DNA of 44,369 bases from Enterococcus xiangfangensis (GCF_005405365.1 NZ_BJDX01000015.1:1-44369); one strand, 5' to 3'; counted from the first letter of the stretch, positions 30,211 to 39,544 are shown. Notes: generated from the sequence alone by a model not told the origin. A program made the numbers and translations.

Positions 30211-30260
30211 AAAAAGAGTACTCGCAAAATAGATTGAACTATTTTGCGAGTACTCTTTTT
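30211..30260. terminator. Bidirectional terminator between glmM and glmS
   Basis: A perfect 22-bp inverted repeat, 30211-30232 with 30239-30260, loop ATTGAA, has an A-run and T-run at the ends. It serves the convergent glmM and glmS transcripts. Confidence 0.95.
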
Positions 30261-30264
30261 TGAT

Positions 30265-32073
30265 TTATTCTACTGTAACTGATTTCGCTAGATTCCGTGG
30301 TTTATCAACATCATGTCCCCGTAATAAGGTCGCATAATAGGCGATCAATTGTCCTGGAATAACTGAAATTAGTGGACGCAAGAATTGATGAACAATCGGT
30401 AAAATAATTTGATCGCCCTCTTTGCTCAATTCTTCTGAAACAATGACTAATGTATGAGCACCGCGGCTTTCTACTTCGCGTAAATTTCCACGGGTATGAG
30501 GAGCAGTCACTGCTTCAGTGATGATTCCGATAACTGGTGTTCCTTCTTCGACCAAGGCAATTGTTCCGTGTTTTAATTCACCAGCTGCAAAACCTTCTGC
30601 TTGAATATAAGAGATCTCTTTTAGTTTTAGAGCAACTTCCATAGAGACATAATAGTCTTCTGAACGTCCGATATAAAAAGCATTCCGAGTCGTTGCTAAA
30701 TATTCTTTCGCTAATTCTTCGATCATTGCTTTTTCAGAGATCATCACATCCATCGCGTTAGCTGCGATTCCTAATTCTTTTGTCAAATCGAATTCTTTAG
30801 CCGCTGCGATTCCTTTTGCCTGTCCAACCGCTTTAGCTAAGACAGTTAGTGCTGCAATTTGCGCAGTGTAGGCCTTAGTAGAAGCCACCGCGATTTCTGG
30901 ACCCGCGTGTAATAACATTGTGTAGCTTGCTTCCCGTGATAGAGTGGAGCCTGCGACATTTGTTATCGTAAGTGCTGGGTGCCCTAATTCGTTGGTCTTA
31001 ACCAAAACTTGGCGACTATCTGCTGTTTCACCGCTTTGAGTTAAATAAATGAAGAATGGTTTTTTTGAAAGAAGTGGCATATTATAACCAAATTCACTCG
31101 ATAAATGGATCTCAACGGGGATATCGGCTAAACCTTCGATGATTTGCTTGCTTGCCCAACCGGCATTGTTACTTGTACCGCAAGCAACAATATAAATACG
31201 ATCGCTTGTTAATAAGCTCTGCAATAAGTCATTGTCGATTACGACGGTTCCTGTTTCATCGGTATATTCACTGATGATCCGACGCATCGTTGCAGGTTGT
31301 TCGTCGATTTCTTTCAACATGTAGTAAGGATAAGTTCCTTTCTCCATATCAGAAAGGTCAATTTTTGCTTCATAAGAGGCACGTTGGATCTCGTTGCCGT
31401 TTTCGTCTTCAATCTCCACGTGTTCTTTTGTTACGATGACCATTTCGCCATCGTTAATTTCAACAAATCGATTGGTTTGTTCTAACATAGCCATTGCATC
31501 GCTGCAGACAACATTAAAGCCGTCGCCTAATCCAATCAATAATGGGCTTTTATTTTTTGCAACATAAATCGTTTCGCGATCGTTTTTGTCAATCAAACCA
31601 AAAGCATAAGAACCATGGATCTCTTTCAATGCCTTTTTAAAGGCATCTTTGGTCGATAGGCCTTGGTCGGCGAAATATTCAACTAAGTGAACAGCAATTT
31701 CTGTGTCGGTTTCACCATAAAAACGATCATTTGCCAAATATTTTTCTTTTAAATCATCATAATTTTCAATCACGCCATTATGAACCAACACAAAACGCTT
31801 ACTTTGCGAGGTATGAGGATGCGCATTTTCTTCGCTTGGTTCGCCGTGAGTTGCCCAGCGTGTATGACCGATCCCGATCGTACCGTGAACATCCTCACCG
31901 ATTTTTCCAGCCAATTCTTTGATCCGTCCTTGTGATTTGATCAAGAAATCTTCGTTTTGATCTGCTACAAAAATACCAGCAGAGTCATATCCACGATATT
32001 CTAATTTTTCCAATCCGTTAACTAAAATACTTGTTGCTTGCTCATTTCCTACGATTCCTACAATTCCACACAT
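30265..32073 (-). CDS. glmS: Glutamine-fructose-6-phosphate aminotransferase
   Basis: A 602-residue enzyme making glucosamine-6-phosphate from fructose-6-phosphate and glutamine, the entry step to UDP-GlcNAc. The N-terminal glutaminase has nucleophile Cys2 ([10 protein letters not shown]), [18 protein letters not shown] and [12 protein letters not shown]. Two SIS domains follow ([35 protein letters not shown]), ending with [13 protein letters not shown]. In the CGTS motif the residue after CGTS is N rather than the more usual S. Its mRNA carries a glmS ribozyme, so expression is shut down by the product GlcN6P. Confidence 0.97.
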   Translation of the reverse strand: MCGIVGIVGNEQATSILVNGLEKLEYRGYDSAGIFVADQNEDFLIKSQGRIKELAGKIGEDVHGTIGIGHTRWATHGEPSEENAHPHTSQSKRFVLVHNGVIENYDDLKEKYLANDRFYGETDTEIAVHLVEYFADQGLSTKDAFKKALKEIHGSYAFGLIDKNDRETIYVAKNKSPLLIGLGDGFNVVCSDAMAMLEQTNRFVEINDGEMVIVTKEHVEIEDENGNEIQRASYEAKIDLSDMEKGTYPYYMLKEIDEQPATMRRIISEYTDETGTVVIDNDLLQSLLTSDRIYIVACGTSNNAGWASKQIIEGLADIPVEIHLSSEFGYNMPLLSKKPFFIYLTQSGETADSRQVLVKTNELGHPALTITNVAGSTLSREASYTMLLHAGPEIAVASTKAYTAQIAALTVLAKAVGQAKGIAAAKEFDLTKELGIAANAMDVMISEKAMIEELAKEYLATTRNAFYIGRSEDYYVSMEVALKLKEISYIQAEGFAAGELKHGTIALVEEGTPVIGIITEAVTAPHTRGNLREVESRGAHTLVIVSEELSKEGDQIILPIVHQFLRPLISVIPGQLIAYYATLLRGHDVDKPRNLAKSVTVE

Positions 32074-32102
32074 AATGTTTTCCTACTTTCCTAGCATTAT
32101 AT

Positions 32103-32245
32103 GTTTCCGAGCTGTCTGACCATTTTTTTGTTCTTTTAATAAAGTTTTTGTAATGATCTGTAGAGCACAGCTACCCTGAAGCCACCCGCCGAAACGTTCG
32201 ATCAGCTTCTTCCTCGTCACCCTAAAAAAGGGTCTGGCGCTATCT
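32103..32245 (-). ncRNA. glmS ribozyme (GlcN6P-responsive self-cleaving riboswitch)
   Basis: Read on the minus strand, the conserved core appears in order: cleavage site AGATA/GCGCCAGAC (cut between 32241 and 32240), P2 CCC/GGG with the GGTGACGAGG core (plus 32212-32221), the pseudoknot region GGCGGGTGGC (32190-32181) and CAGGGTAGC (32178-32170). The P4 domain closes by AGCTGT with ACAGCT and GATCATT with AATGGTC. It lies entirely in the glmS 5' leader. The family cleaves upon GlcN6P binding and the cut mRNA is degraded. Confidence 0.95.
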
Positions 32246-32293
32246 TATTGGTCCATTTAAGATTTTATTGTTTTATTATCGGAAACAAGGACT

Positions 32294-32322
32294 AATATAA
32301 TATAAACTTTCTAACTAGTCAA
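32294..32322 (-). promoter_or_regulatory. glmS promoter
   Basis: Minus-strand TTGACT (32322-32317) is separated by 17 bp from TATATT (32299-32294). The start would be about 45 nt upstream of the ribozyme cleavage site, giving a short 5' cleavage fragment. Confidence 0.75.
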
Positions 32323-32504
32323 ATATTTTTTTATTTTTATAGAATTGGTATATATGTAATTTGTGAAAAGTCCCAAGTGAATGAATTTGTTTCTACATTT
32401 CATCTATTAGAAGAATAGGTTAGAATGAAAGAGTATTATTTATAAAAATTCTGCCTGATAAGCGGAGTTGAACGAAGTTTGTTTCAAAAAGAGGAGGAAA
32501 TTAA

Positions 32505-32792
32505 ATGAATCAACTAGAAAATCTAACAGTTGGAGACTTGCGTAATTTTTTAGCACAGCTGACCAATGATCCAGAAGTCACAGATGAAACTAAAATATTT
32601 TTAGATACTGGCTGGGATAGTATCCAAGAGATCAGTCCAGATGCTTTGAGTATTGAAGGTGCCCAAGCATTTAAAATAGAAGATCCTTTGACCCATGAAT
32701 TTTTTGGCGGGTATTCTCTATTGGAAAAGGCAGAAAAGATGAAAGGTGAAGGTCCGATAGAAAAAGTTTTAGTTATCCGCAATTTATATTAA
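32505..32792 (+). CDS. Small acidic protein of unknown function (95 aa)
   Basis: ATG 32505 follows a strong GAGGAGG ribosome binding site. The product is soluble and acidic, with NLTVGDLRNFLAQL near the start and KIFLDTGWDSIQEI near residue 30, ending in KVLVIRNLY. The opening pattern resembles other small 'TVGDL...L' proteins, but no family can be named. It is divergent from glmS and 110 bp upstream of sppA; no terminator separates it from sppA, so they may be co-transcribed. Confidence 0.7.
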   Translation: MNQLENLTVGDLRNFLAQLTNDPEVTDETKIFLDTGWDSIQEISPDALSIEGAQAFKIEDPLTHEFFGGYSLLEKAEKMKGEGPIEKVLVIRNLY

Positions 32793-32905
32793 AATTTGGG
32801 TCGAGGTCATTTTTGGAAAAAACGGTCGTACGTTAAGAGGGTTCTCTGAAGAAAATTAGGAAATAGTTGTATTCGAAAGTATTCGTATGAACGAGGAGGA
32901 AAATG

Positions 32906-33934
32906 ATGAATAAAAGACGGTGGGCTGCTATTGGTATTGCAGTGACATTATTGATTTTATCAGGAATATCATCAGCAATCAGCAGCAAAAAAGACGAGAA
33001 AAAGGAACTTAGTCAAGTCAATGAATTGTTGTATGGGACAAATGAAGTACAAGAAAAAATAGAAGAAGCTGGCTCAAATAATAAAAAAATCGTCAAATTG
33101 GTAGTAGAAGGTGCAATTATTGATGATGGGACCAGCGGTTTGTTTTCAACTGGCGGATACAATCATGAATCATTTATGAAACAACTGGCAAAGATCAATA
33201 ATGATTCTAAAGTCAAAGGAATCCTATTAGAAATCAATTCTCCAGGGGGGTCTGTGTATGAGACGGCTGAAATTACTCGTGCGCTGAAAGAACTTCAAGC
33301 ATCTAAAAAAATCCCAATTTATGCTTCGATGGAGAGCCAAGCGGCTAGCGGCGGTTATTATATTGCGGCTAATTCGGATAAAATCTATGCAACGGAAGAC
33401 ACGATGACCGGTTCAATTGGTGTCATCATGTCTAGTATGAACTATTCTGGATTGATGGAAAAACTTGGAATCAGTGATACGACAATTAAAAGCGGTGCTT
33501 TAAAAGATATCGGTTCTTCCTCGCGTCCGCAAACAGAAGAAGACAAAAAAGTTTTGCAAGCTTTTGTTGACAGTATGTATGGTCGTTTTGTAAAAACAGT
33601 CGCAGAAGGGCGCGATATGAAAGAAGCGGACGTGCGCAAATTAGCTGATGGTAGAATCTATGATGGGACACAAGCAGTTGAAAATGGCTTAGTTGATACG
33701 CTTGGCTATCCAGATCAAGCGTTAAAAGCACTAAAGAAAGATAAAAAATTGAGCGATGCAAAGGTTGTTTCTTATACTAGCGGATCGACCAACTTTATGA
33801 ATACTTGGTTAGGGAATAACTTGGCAGAGTTTCAAGGAATCAAACCTTCACAAGAAGAATTAGTCAGAAATATCGTTGAAAGTGTCGGCACGCCTCAAGC
33901 ACCTAAAGCAATGTATCTTTACGGAGGTGAGTAA
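32906..33934 (+). CDS. sppA: Signal peptide peptidase SppA
   Basis: A 342-residue single-domain serine protease of the S49 family that degrades remnant signal peptides and membrane fragments. An N-terminal anchor (WAAIGIAVTLLILSGISSA) is followed by the ClpP-like fold. The nucleophile Ser is in ESQAASGGYYIAA and the general-base Lys in the TGSIGVIMSSMNYSGLMEKLG region, with NSPGGSVYET forming the oxyanion segment. ATG 32906 has GGAGG with 6-bp spacing; ATG 32903 in the same frame is equally possible. It is first in a tight group with the RDD and TPR genes. Confidence 0.92.
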   Translation: MNKRRWAAIGIAVTLLILSGISSAISSKKDEKKELSQVNELLYGTNEVQEKIEEAGSNNKKIVKLVVEGAIIDDGTSGLFSTGGYNHESFMKQLAKINNDSKVKGILLEINSPGGSVYETAEITRALKELQASKKIPIYASMESQAASGGYYIAANSDKIYATEDTMTGSIGVIMSSMNYSGLMEKLGISDTTIKSGALKDIGSSSRPQTEEDKKVLQAFVDSMYGRFVKTVAEGRDMKEADVRKLADGRIYDGTQAVENGLVDTLGYPDQALKALKKDKKLSDAKVVSYTSGSTNFMNTWLGNNLAEFQGIKPSQEELVRNIVESVGTPQAPKAMYLYGGE

Positions 33935-33936
33935 GC

Positions 33937-34482
33937 ATGAATGAAGAAACTAGCCAAAAACCGGCAGTTGGACCGGTGACGCGCTTACTGGAAAAACAAA
34001 ACCACCGGCCCCAGTTTCATGACTATCCTAATTACTTTTATGCAGGTTTTTTGATTCGGCTGTTTGCTTATTTATTAGATTTATTATGTATTACTGCGGT
34101 GACGGGGCTTTTGTTAGGCTTACCAGCAAATTTATTTGGTTGGACAAAAAGTACTGAATTGTTAAGCGTATACGGATCGTTGACACTTCTGATCTATTTG
34201 GCGTATTTTATTTTGTTGACAAAATTAAACCAGGGACAAACAATCGGGAAAATGGTGTTTGGTATCCGAGTCATCTGCTTTAATGAAGAAGAATTAAGTT
34301 GGCAAACGGTTTTGATCAGAGAAGGTGCTTGTCGATTCGTTCTGCGGGGATCATTTTTTATGATTGGATACCTTGTAACGATTTTTACAGCAAACAAACA
34401 GCACATCGGCGATTACTTTTCCGATACCAGTGTAGTAACTATAAACTTATTAGCAGCTAGAGAGGGCTTTATTCAAGAATGA
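33937..34482 (+). CDS. RDD-family membrane protein
   Basis: A 181-residue protein with a proline-rich cytoplasmic start and three to four hydrophobic segments. The first is FLIRLFAYLLDLLCITAVTG, with the Arg-Asp-Asp-type signature seen as R...D; then LLIYLAYFILL and FFMIGYLVTIF. NQGQTIGKMVFGIRV is typical of RDD proteins. It starts 2 bp after sppA, an association seen in many Lactobacillales. Its function is unproven; transport or envelope stress roles are proposed for the family. Confidence 0.85.
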   Translation: MNEETSQKPAVGPVTRLLEKQNHRPQFHDYPNYFYAGFLIRLFAYLLDLLCITAVTGLLLGLPANLFGWTKSTELLSVYGSLTLLIYLAYFILLTKLNQGQTIGKMVFGIRVICFNEEELSWQTVLIREGACRFVLRGSFFMIGYLVTIFTANKQHIGDYFSDTSVVTINLLAAREGFIQE

Positions 34483-35402
34483 ATCCGATAGAATTTCCCA
34501 ATAATGATCAATATTATTTAGCGCTTGCCGAAGAAGCATTTTCAGCCGGCAACTATCAGCAAGCGTTAGAAAAGTATCAACTTGCTTATCAAGAAAATTC
34601 TTCGACAAAACTGAATCATTTGATCGCAAGCTTGGCCTTAGAACAAGGTGAATTTGCTGAGGCACTAGAATATGCGAATGAAGCAGCCGATAGTTACCTT
34701 GAAACAGCTGAAACGATCGATTTGTATTTGCAGATTCAAACATATTCAAAAAAATTTTTTGCCGCACGGGAATTTTTATGGCGGGGACAAAAAGAGAAAC
34801 TGTTGACCGAAGAACAAGGCGAACTATGGCTGTTGCGGATCGATGACCAAGAAGCGTTTTATCAAAGACAGCAGCAGACACTGCTCAAGCAAATTGAGGA
34901 ACAACTTAGTCAATTACCAACATTAATGCCGATGGAGCAGTTGGTGCTGGTCCGCAAAATCAAACAACTCCCAGAAGAACGCCTAAGGTCAGTGGCTGAA
35001 GATTTTATGATCGATTCTAAAATAGCACCATTAGTCCGCGGTTATTTGTTTGAAAGCTTGGCACGCGTGGGAATTGCTGATAAGGTCCGCTATTTGACTA
35101 TTCAAGCTGAGATCGTAGAATTGTCACCCGCAGAGACAGGATTTGATGTGACGTTGCAGACTGAAATCGAAATGCAGTTAGATGAAAAGCTGCGTGATAA
35201 TGATCCAATCCTTTTAGCCAACATATTAGAGCAAGTTAAATTAGAAATGGCGTTTTTATATCCATTACAGACCGCTTATCAAAAGCCGGAAGCCTGGGTT
35301 TCCAGTTATTTAGCCGATTATTTAAATGAAGCAGAGACACTTGACGAAACGATTGAAGCAATCCGCGAAAAAATCAAACGACTGATGTTTGATTACCATT
35401 AA
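34479..35402 (+). CDS. TPR-containing protein of unknown function
   Basis: A 307-residue soluble protein overlapping the RDD gene by ATGA. The N-terminal third shows TPR-like helices (YYLALAEEAFSAGNYQQALE, then LIASLALEQGEFAEALEYAN). The remainder is helical with no motif I recognise. It has no signal peptide. Coupling to sppA and RDD suggests a cytoplasmic partner in membrane or protease quality control, which is inference only. The gene 3' end is followed by the tig promoter. Confidence 0.7.
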   Translation: MNPIEFPNNDQYYLALAEEAFSAGNYQQALEKYQLAYQENSSTKLNHLIASLALEQGEFAEALEYANEAADSYLETAETIDLYLQIQTYSKKFFAAREFLWRGQKEKLLTEEQGELWLLRIDDQEAFYQRQQQTLLKQIEEQLSQLPTLMPMEQLVLVRKIKQLPEERLRSVAEDFMIDSKIAPLVRGYLFESLARVGIADKVRYLTIQAEIVELSPAETGFDVTLQTEIEMQLDEKLRDNDPILLANILEQVKLEMAFLYPLQTAYQKPEAWVSSYLADYLNEAETLDETIEAIREKIKRLMFDYH

Positions 35403-35428
35403 AAAATGCCGAGAGTAACAGCTTTATA

Positions 35429-35457
35429 TTTACATTTTATAAGCAGTAGTGTAATAT
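35429..35457 (+). promoter_or_regulatory. tig promoter
   Basis: TTTACA at 35429-35434 is separated by 17 bp from TAATAT at 35452-35457. The tig GTG start is 49 bp downstream. Confidence 0.65.
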
Positions 35458-35505
35458 TTAATGGTATGCAAAATGCAAGTATATTAGTATTCGGAGGGAA
35501 CAAAC

Positions 35506-36789
35506 GTGACTGTAAATTTTGAAAAAACAGGCACCAATGATGGTGTGTTAACATTTTCAATTGAACAAACTGAGATTCAAAAAGGATTAACAAATGCATT
35601 CAACAAAGTGAAAAAAAATCTTAATGTACCTGGCTTCCGTAAAGGAAAAGTATCACGCCAAGTATTTAACCGGATGTATGGTGAAGAAGCATTGTATGAA
35701 GATGCGTTAAACGACGTATTGCCAACTGCTTATGAAGCTGCTGTAAAAGAAGCTGGAATCGATCCAGTCTCTCAACCAAAAATTGACGTAGACAGCATGG
35801 AAAAAGGCGAAGCTTGGGTCATCAAAGCAGAAGTTATCGTAAAACCTGAAGTAAAATTAGGCGACTACAAAGAACTTGAAGTTCCTAAACAAGATGTAGA
35901 AGTAAATGAAGCTGACGTAGATGCTCGTTTGAAATCAGAACAAGAATCTCAAGCAGAATTAGTTATCAAAGAAGACGAAGCCGCTGAAAATGGCGACACA
36001 ACTGTTATCGATTTTGAAGGTTTTGTCGGAGACGAAGCATTCGAAGGCGGTAAAGGCGAAAACTATTCACTTGAATTAGGTTCTGGCTCATTCATTCCTG
36101 GCTTTGAAGAACAATTAGTTGGTCACAAAGCAGGCGAAAGCTTAGACGTAACAGTAACTTTCCCAGCAGATTACCAAGCTGAAGATTTAGCGGGTAAAGA
36201 AGCTGTCTTTAAAGTAACGATTCATGAAGTAAAAGCCAAAGAATTACCTGAATTAGATGATGATTTTGCTAAAGACGTTGATGAAGAAGTAAATTCTTTA
36301 GACGAATTGAAAGCAAAATATCTTGAAGAATTAACAAAACAAAAAGAAGAAGCTGCCAAAGAAGCAAAAGACGAAGCTGCAATCAAGCAAGCTGTTGAAA
36401 ATGCTGAAATCGTAGACCTTCCGCATGTAATGGTTCATGACGAAGTTCATCGCTCAATGGATGAATTCCTAAACAACATGCAACGTCAAGGAATCTCACC
36501 AGAAATGTACTATCAATTAACTGGTTCTACAGAAGAAGATCTTCACACACAATTTGAAGGCGAAGCTGAAAACCGCGTGAAGACAAACTTAGTGATGGAA
36601 ACAATCGTTGAAGCAGAGAAAATTGAAGCGACAGAAGAAGATATCGCTAAAGAAATCAAAGAATTAGCAGATATGTATCAAATGCCTGAAGAACAAATCC
36701 GTCGTGTCCTAACAGAAGACATGATCGAACATGATATCAAAATGAAAAAAGCAGTTGAATTAGTAACTGGAACAGCTATAGAAAAATAA
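35506..36789 (+). CDS. tig: Trigger factor
   Basis: A 427-residue ribosome-bound chaperone and prolyl isomerase. The N-terminal ribosome-binding domain includes the tail signature [11 protein letters not shown] near residue 44. The central FKBP domain covers about 160-245 ([35 protein letters not shown]). The C-terminal substrate-cradle domain is highly charged. The start is GTG at 35506 with GGAGGG upstream. Codon use is biased as for an abundant protein. A terminator follows at 36893. Confidence 0.97.
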   Translation: MTVNFEKTGTNDGVLTFSIEQTEIQKGLTNAFNKVKKNLNVPGFRKGKVSRQVFNRMYGEEALYEDALNDVLPTAYEAAVKEAGIDPVSQPKIDVDSMEKGEAWVIKAEVIVKPEVKLGDYKELEVPKQDVEVNEADVDARLKSEQESQAELVIKEDEAAENGDTTVIDFEGFVGDEAFEGGKGENYSLELGSGSFIPGFEEQLVGHKAGESLDVTVTFPADYQAEDLAGKEAVFKVTIHEVKAKELPELDDDFAKDVDEEVNSLDELKAKYLEELTKQKEEAAKEAKDEAAIKQAVENAEIVDLPHVMVHDEVHRSMDEFLNNMQRQGISPEMYYQLTGSTEEDLHTQFEGEAENRVKTNLVMETIVEAEKIEATEEDIAKEIKELADMYQMPEEQIRRVLTEDMIEHDIKMKKAVELVTGTAIEK

Positions 36790-36892
36790 GTCTAATGATG
36801 AAGCTCTTCGGATCTTAGTAATGAAGACTAAATAAATTTTGGCTCTTCGTCAAATTGTGTTAGTAGAGACAAATTTTAATAAAAGTGAGTCG

Positions 36893-36927
36893 AATATGCG
36901 GTGCGTTTTGCGCGCCGCATATTTTTT
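36893..36927 (+). terminator. tig terminator
   Basis: The stem AATATGCGGTGC/GCGCCGCATATT, with one G-T pair, is followed by T6. It lies 100 bp after the tig stop; the intervening stretch holds no gene. Confidence 0.9.
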
Positions 36928-37071
36928 GGTTTTTAAAACTAGTCCTTTGGTAGAAGTAATTTTAGTCGCCTAAATTTTACCAAAAGTGGAGTTTTTTTGA
37001 TTTGTCTACAAAAAAAGTGTTGGTAGAAAAGCTGTTTTGAATGTCCGTCCATACGAAACATTATTGAACCT

Positions 37072-37106
37072 AAGTATGTAGCATGATATGTTGCATACTT
37101 TTTTTG
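37072..37106 (+). terminator. Orphan intrinsic terminator (possible sRNA end)
   Basis: AAGTATGTAGCA pairs over 12 bp (two G-T) with TGTTGCATACTT, loop TGATA, followed by T7. It lies 145 bp after the tig terminator with no gene between them. Confidence 0.75.
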
Positions 37107-37299
37107 TATCCATTAAGTTTAAGCAGATACATGTCTAATAATCTCTAATTTGATTCCTCTTTTTTATAAGGATAATTTACAAATTTTTAGTTGGAAAATC
37201 GAAGCAAATAACCACTTTGAAAAATAATAATTTAAATTTGGGATGAAAATATCTCATATTTGGGTTCACTTTTTTTGGAGCAATAAAGATCAACTGAAC

Positions 37300-37313
37300 T
37301 GAAAACGCTTTTT
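37300..37313 (+). promoter_or_regulatory. cre-like element 1 upstream of the PTS operon
   Basis: TGAAAACGCTTTTT matches the CcpA cre consensus TGWAANCGNTNWCA except in the last two bases. It lies 125 bp upstream of the -35. It could be a CcpA site or a site for the operon's own PRD regulator. Confidence 0.45.
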
Positions 37314-37374
37314 AGGTTCTTTTCGAAAGTTGCTATCCATGTATATTTAATAAAAAGTGATAAATTGCCTCAAT

Positions 37375-37388
37375 TGAGAACGCTTTTT
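37375..37388 (+). promoter_or_regulatory. cre-like element 2 upstream of the PTS operon
   Basis: TGAGAACGCTTTTT is nearly identical to element 1, which lies exactly 75 bp upstream on the same strand. It ends 36 bp before the -35, a position suited to an activator. Confidence 0.45.
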
Positions 37389-37424
37389 ATTTTATGCCAA
37401 TGAAAAAGGTGAACTTAATGCTCA

Positions 37425-37453
37425 TTGTCAATTGTTTATTAAGTAACTATATT
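37425..37453 (+). promoter_or_regulatory. PTS operon promoter
   Basis: TTGTCA at 37425-37430 is separated by 17 bp from TATATT at 37448-37453. The EIIA GTG start is 42 bp downstream. No sigma-54 (GG...GC) motif is seen, which fits a BglG/MtlR-type rather than a LevR-type regulator. Confidence 0.65.
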
Positions 37454-37494
37454 ATAGATGTGCACAAGAAATAAACGAAATTGAGGTGAAGTAA

Positions 37495-37959
37495 GTGTTA
37501 AGTAAAGTAATCAAAGATGAATATATTCAGCTGGATGTTCAGGCAAATAATTTTGAAGATGCCATTAAAAAAGCTTTGCAACCTTTTTTAGAGGCAGATG
37601 TAGTTACCGAAAAATATATAGAAGCAATTTTACGAATCTACGAAGAAACTGGTCCATATATTGTAATTACTAAAAATATTGCTTTGCCTCATGCACCAGT
37701 CGAGGAAGGGGCGAAAGATGTCGCCATTGGATTCACACGTTTGAAGACTCCGGTTGTTTCCGGACACAGTACAAATGATCCTGTTAAATATCTTTTCCCA
37801 TTAAGTGCTAAAGATAGTCAGTCACATATTGAACTATTATCAGAACTGGCAAATTTATTAGGAGATCCTGAATTTTTAGGGTTTATTGAAACAGTACCAT
37901 CTGAAGAAGAGTTTAAAAACTATATTACAAAAACAGAAGGAGAGAACAAAAATGAGTAA
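37495..37959 (+). CDS. PTS EIIA component (mannitol/fructose/ascorbate type)
   Basis: A 154-residue cytoplasmic phosphocarrier of the PTS_EIIA type-2 domain. It passes phosphate from HPr to EIIB. The active His is in NIALPHAPVEEG near residue 67, and the domain fills the whole protein. The start is GTG at 37495 with GAGGTG upstream. Its sequence closely parallels the C-terminal domain of the regulator at 41757: both begin EYIQLDV and share GPY-VI and ALPHA. It overlaps the EIIB gene by 8 bp. The substrate is unknown. Confidence 0.9.
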   Translation: MLSKVIKDEYIQLDVQANNFEDAIKKALQPFLEADVVTEKYIEAILRIYEETGPYIVITKNIALPHAPVEEGAKDVAIGFTRLKTPVVSGHSTNDPVKYLFPLSAKDSQSHIELLSELANLLGDPEFLGFIETVPSEEEFKNYITKTEGENKNE

Positions 37960-38245
37960 TCATAAAGCATTAGTAGCCTGTCGTGCAGGTGTTGGATCAA
38001 GTTTGATGTTAAAAATCAAAGTAAACGAAGTCGTTAAGGAAAATAATTTTCCATTAGAAGTAGAACATTCATCTTTAGATGGTGTACCAGGATTCCCTGG
38101 AGATATGATTATTACTTTACCTGATGTAGCAGAAGAATTAAGAGAAAAAAATCTTCCACAAAAAATTGTAGGTATTGCCAATATTGTAGACAAGAATGAA
38201 ATCAAAACAAAACTAGAAGAAGCATTTGCTGAATTGGAAAAATAA
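37952..38245 (+). CDS. PTS EIIB component (ascorbate/SgaB type)
   Basis: A 97-residue EIIB with the phosphorylated Cys in the P-loop VACRAGVGSSLMLKIKV (Cys9). The segment resembles UlaB/SgaB. ATG 37952 has an AAGGAG site inside the EIIA end; the open frame upstream to 37886 lacks a plausible start. It accepts phosphate from the preceding EIIA and phosphorylates the sugar carried by the following EIIC. Confidence 0.88.
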   Translation: MSNHKALVACRAGVGSSLMLKIKVNEVVKENNFPLEVEHSSLDGVPGFPGDMIITLPDVAEELREKNLPQKIVGIANIVDKNEIKTKLEEAFAELEK

Positions 38246-38268
38246 AAGGTAGAAAGGGAGACTGAAAA

Positions 38269-39531
38269 ATGGATTTTATTATTAGCTTCTTAAGTACACC
38301 AGCCGTCTTGTTAGGACTTGTGGCAATGGTTGGGTTATTGGCTCAACGAAAATCTGGAACGGAAGTCCTGACTGGGACTTCTAAAACAATCATTGGTTTC
38401 TTAATCTTTAGTGCAGGCGGCACGATCATGACCGGTGCCTTGCAGAACTTCAATACATTGTTCCAAACTGGATTTCATATTAATGGTGTCGTAGCATCAC
38501 CGGAAGCCGCAACAGCACTGGCACAGACAGAATTTGCATTTGTTACAAGTAGTACCTTGATTTTAGGATTTATTATGAACTTAGTAATTGCCAGAATCAC
38601 TCCATTTAAGAATATCTTCTTTACAACTGGTCATAGTTTATTCTTTGCTTGTGTATTATCTCTAATTCTGAAAGCGCATAAATTTTCAGATGTATCAGCA
38701 ATTATCGTTGGTGGCTTATTACTTGGATTCTTCTCAGCAGCATTACCACAACTATGTCAACCATTTATGCGGAAAATCACGGGAAGTGATGCAACTGCGA
38801 TTGGGCATTTTAACATGGTGGGGTATGCGCTATCAGGTTATATTGGTAAATTGTTTGGTAAATGGAAAGACCGTACAACAGAAGATATCAACTTCCCTAA
38901 ATGGTTATCTTTTTTTAGAGATTTCTTAATGGGTGTAGCAGTTGTCATGTTGTTCTTGTTTTATATTTCAGCGTTGAAAGCAGGTCGTGAAGTAACACAA
39001 GAACTTGCAGGAACAATGCATTGGTTAGTATTCCCGTTTGTTCAAGCATTTACATTTACAGCAGGTATGTCTATCTTGATGACCGGTGTACGGATGTTCT
39101 TAGCAGAAATTACAACAGCTTTTGTGGCAATCTCTGAAAAATTCATCCCTAATTCACGTCCTGCATTGGATGTTCCAACCGTATTCCCATTTGCACCTAC
39201 AGCGGTTATCGTGGGATTCCTTTCATCATACACAGCTGGATTGTTGGGCGTATTGATAATGGTAGTCTTCAAATTCCCTATTGTCATCATCCCAGCTGCT
39301 CATATTTGTTTCTTCTCTGGTGGTACTGCAGCTGTATTTGGTAATTCAACCGGTGGTTGGCGTGGCGCAGTTGTTGGATCATTTGTAGTTGGTCTATTAT
39401 TAGCATTCTTACCAACAGTTCTATATCCATTATATGGAAGCTTAGGAATTGAAGGCTCTACCTTCCCTAATATTGATTATAATGTTTGGGGTATCTTATT
39501 AGATAAAGTCTTGAGTGTATTTGGAATGTAA
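38269..39531 (+). CDS. PTS EIIC permease, UlaA/SgaT (ascorbate) family
   Basis: A 420-residue integral membrane protein with about ten hydrophobic segments. Hallmarks of the UlaA family are KTIIGFLIFSAGG near 40, HFNMVGYALSGYIGKLFG near 183, and ICFFSGGTAAVFGNSTGGWRG near 345. It imports and phosphorylates a sugar or sugar acid; L-ascorbate is the known substrate of the family. None of the ascorbate catabolic genes (ulaG, ulaD/E/F types) is adjacent, so another substrate is likely here. Confidence 0.88.
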   Translation: MDFIISFLSTPAVLLGLVAMVGLLAQRKSGTEVLTGTSKTIIGFLIFSAGGTIMTGALQNFNTLFQTGFHINGVVASPEAATALAQTEFAFVTSSTLILGFIMNLVIARITPFKNIFFTTGHSLFFACVLSLILKAHKFSDVSAIIVGGLLLGFFSAALPQLCQPFMRKITGSDATAIGHFNMVGYALSGYIGKLFGKWKDRTTEDINFPKWLSFFRDFLMGVAVVMLFLFYISALKAGREVTQELAGTMHWLVFPFVQAFTFTAGMSILMTGVRMFLAEITTAFVAISEKFIPNSRPALDVPTVFPFAPTAVIVGFLSSYTAGLLGVLIMVVFKFPIVIIPAAHICFFSGGTAAVFGNSTGGWRGAVVGSFVVGLLLAFLPTVLYPLYGSLGIEGSTFPNIDYNVWGILLDKVLSVFGM

Positions 39532-39544
39532 TTATTCTTACAGC

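Larger units (their letters stand above)
36928..37494 (+). other. Long AT-rich intergenic region before the PTS operon
   Basis: No protein gene is seen. It contains a strong terminator hairpin at 37072-37106 that is unattached to any coding gene, two repeated cre-like elements (37300 and 37375), and the PTS promoter at 37425. Base composition is clearly more AT-rich than upstream, suggesting a boundary with the accessory operon. Confidence 0.7.
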
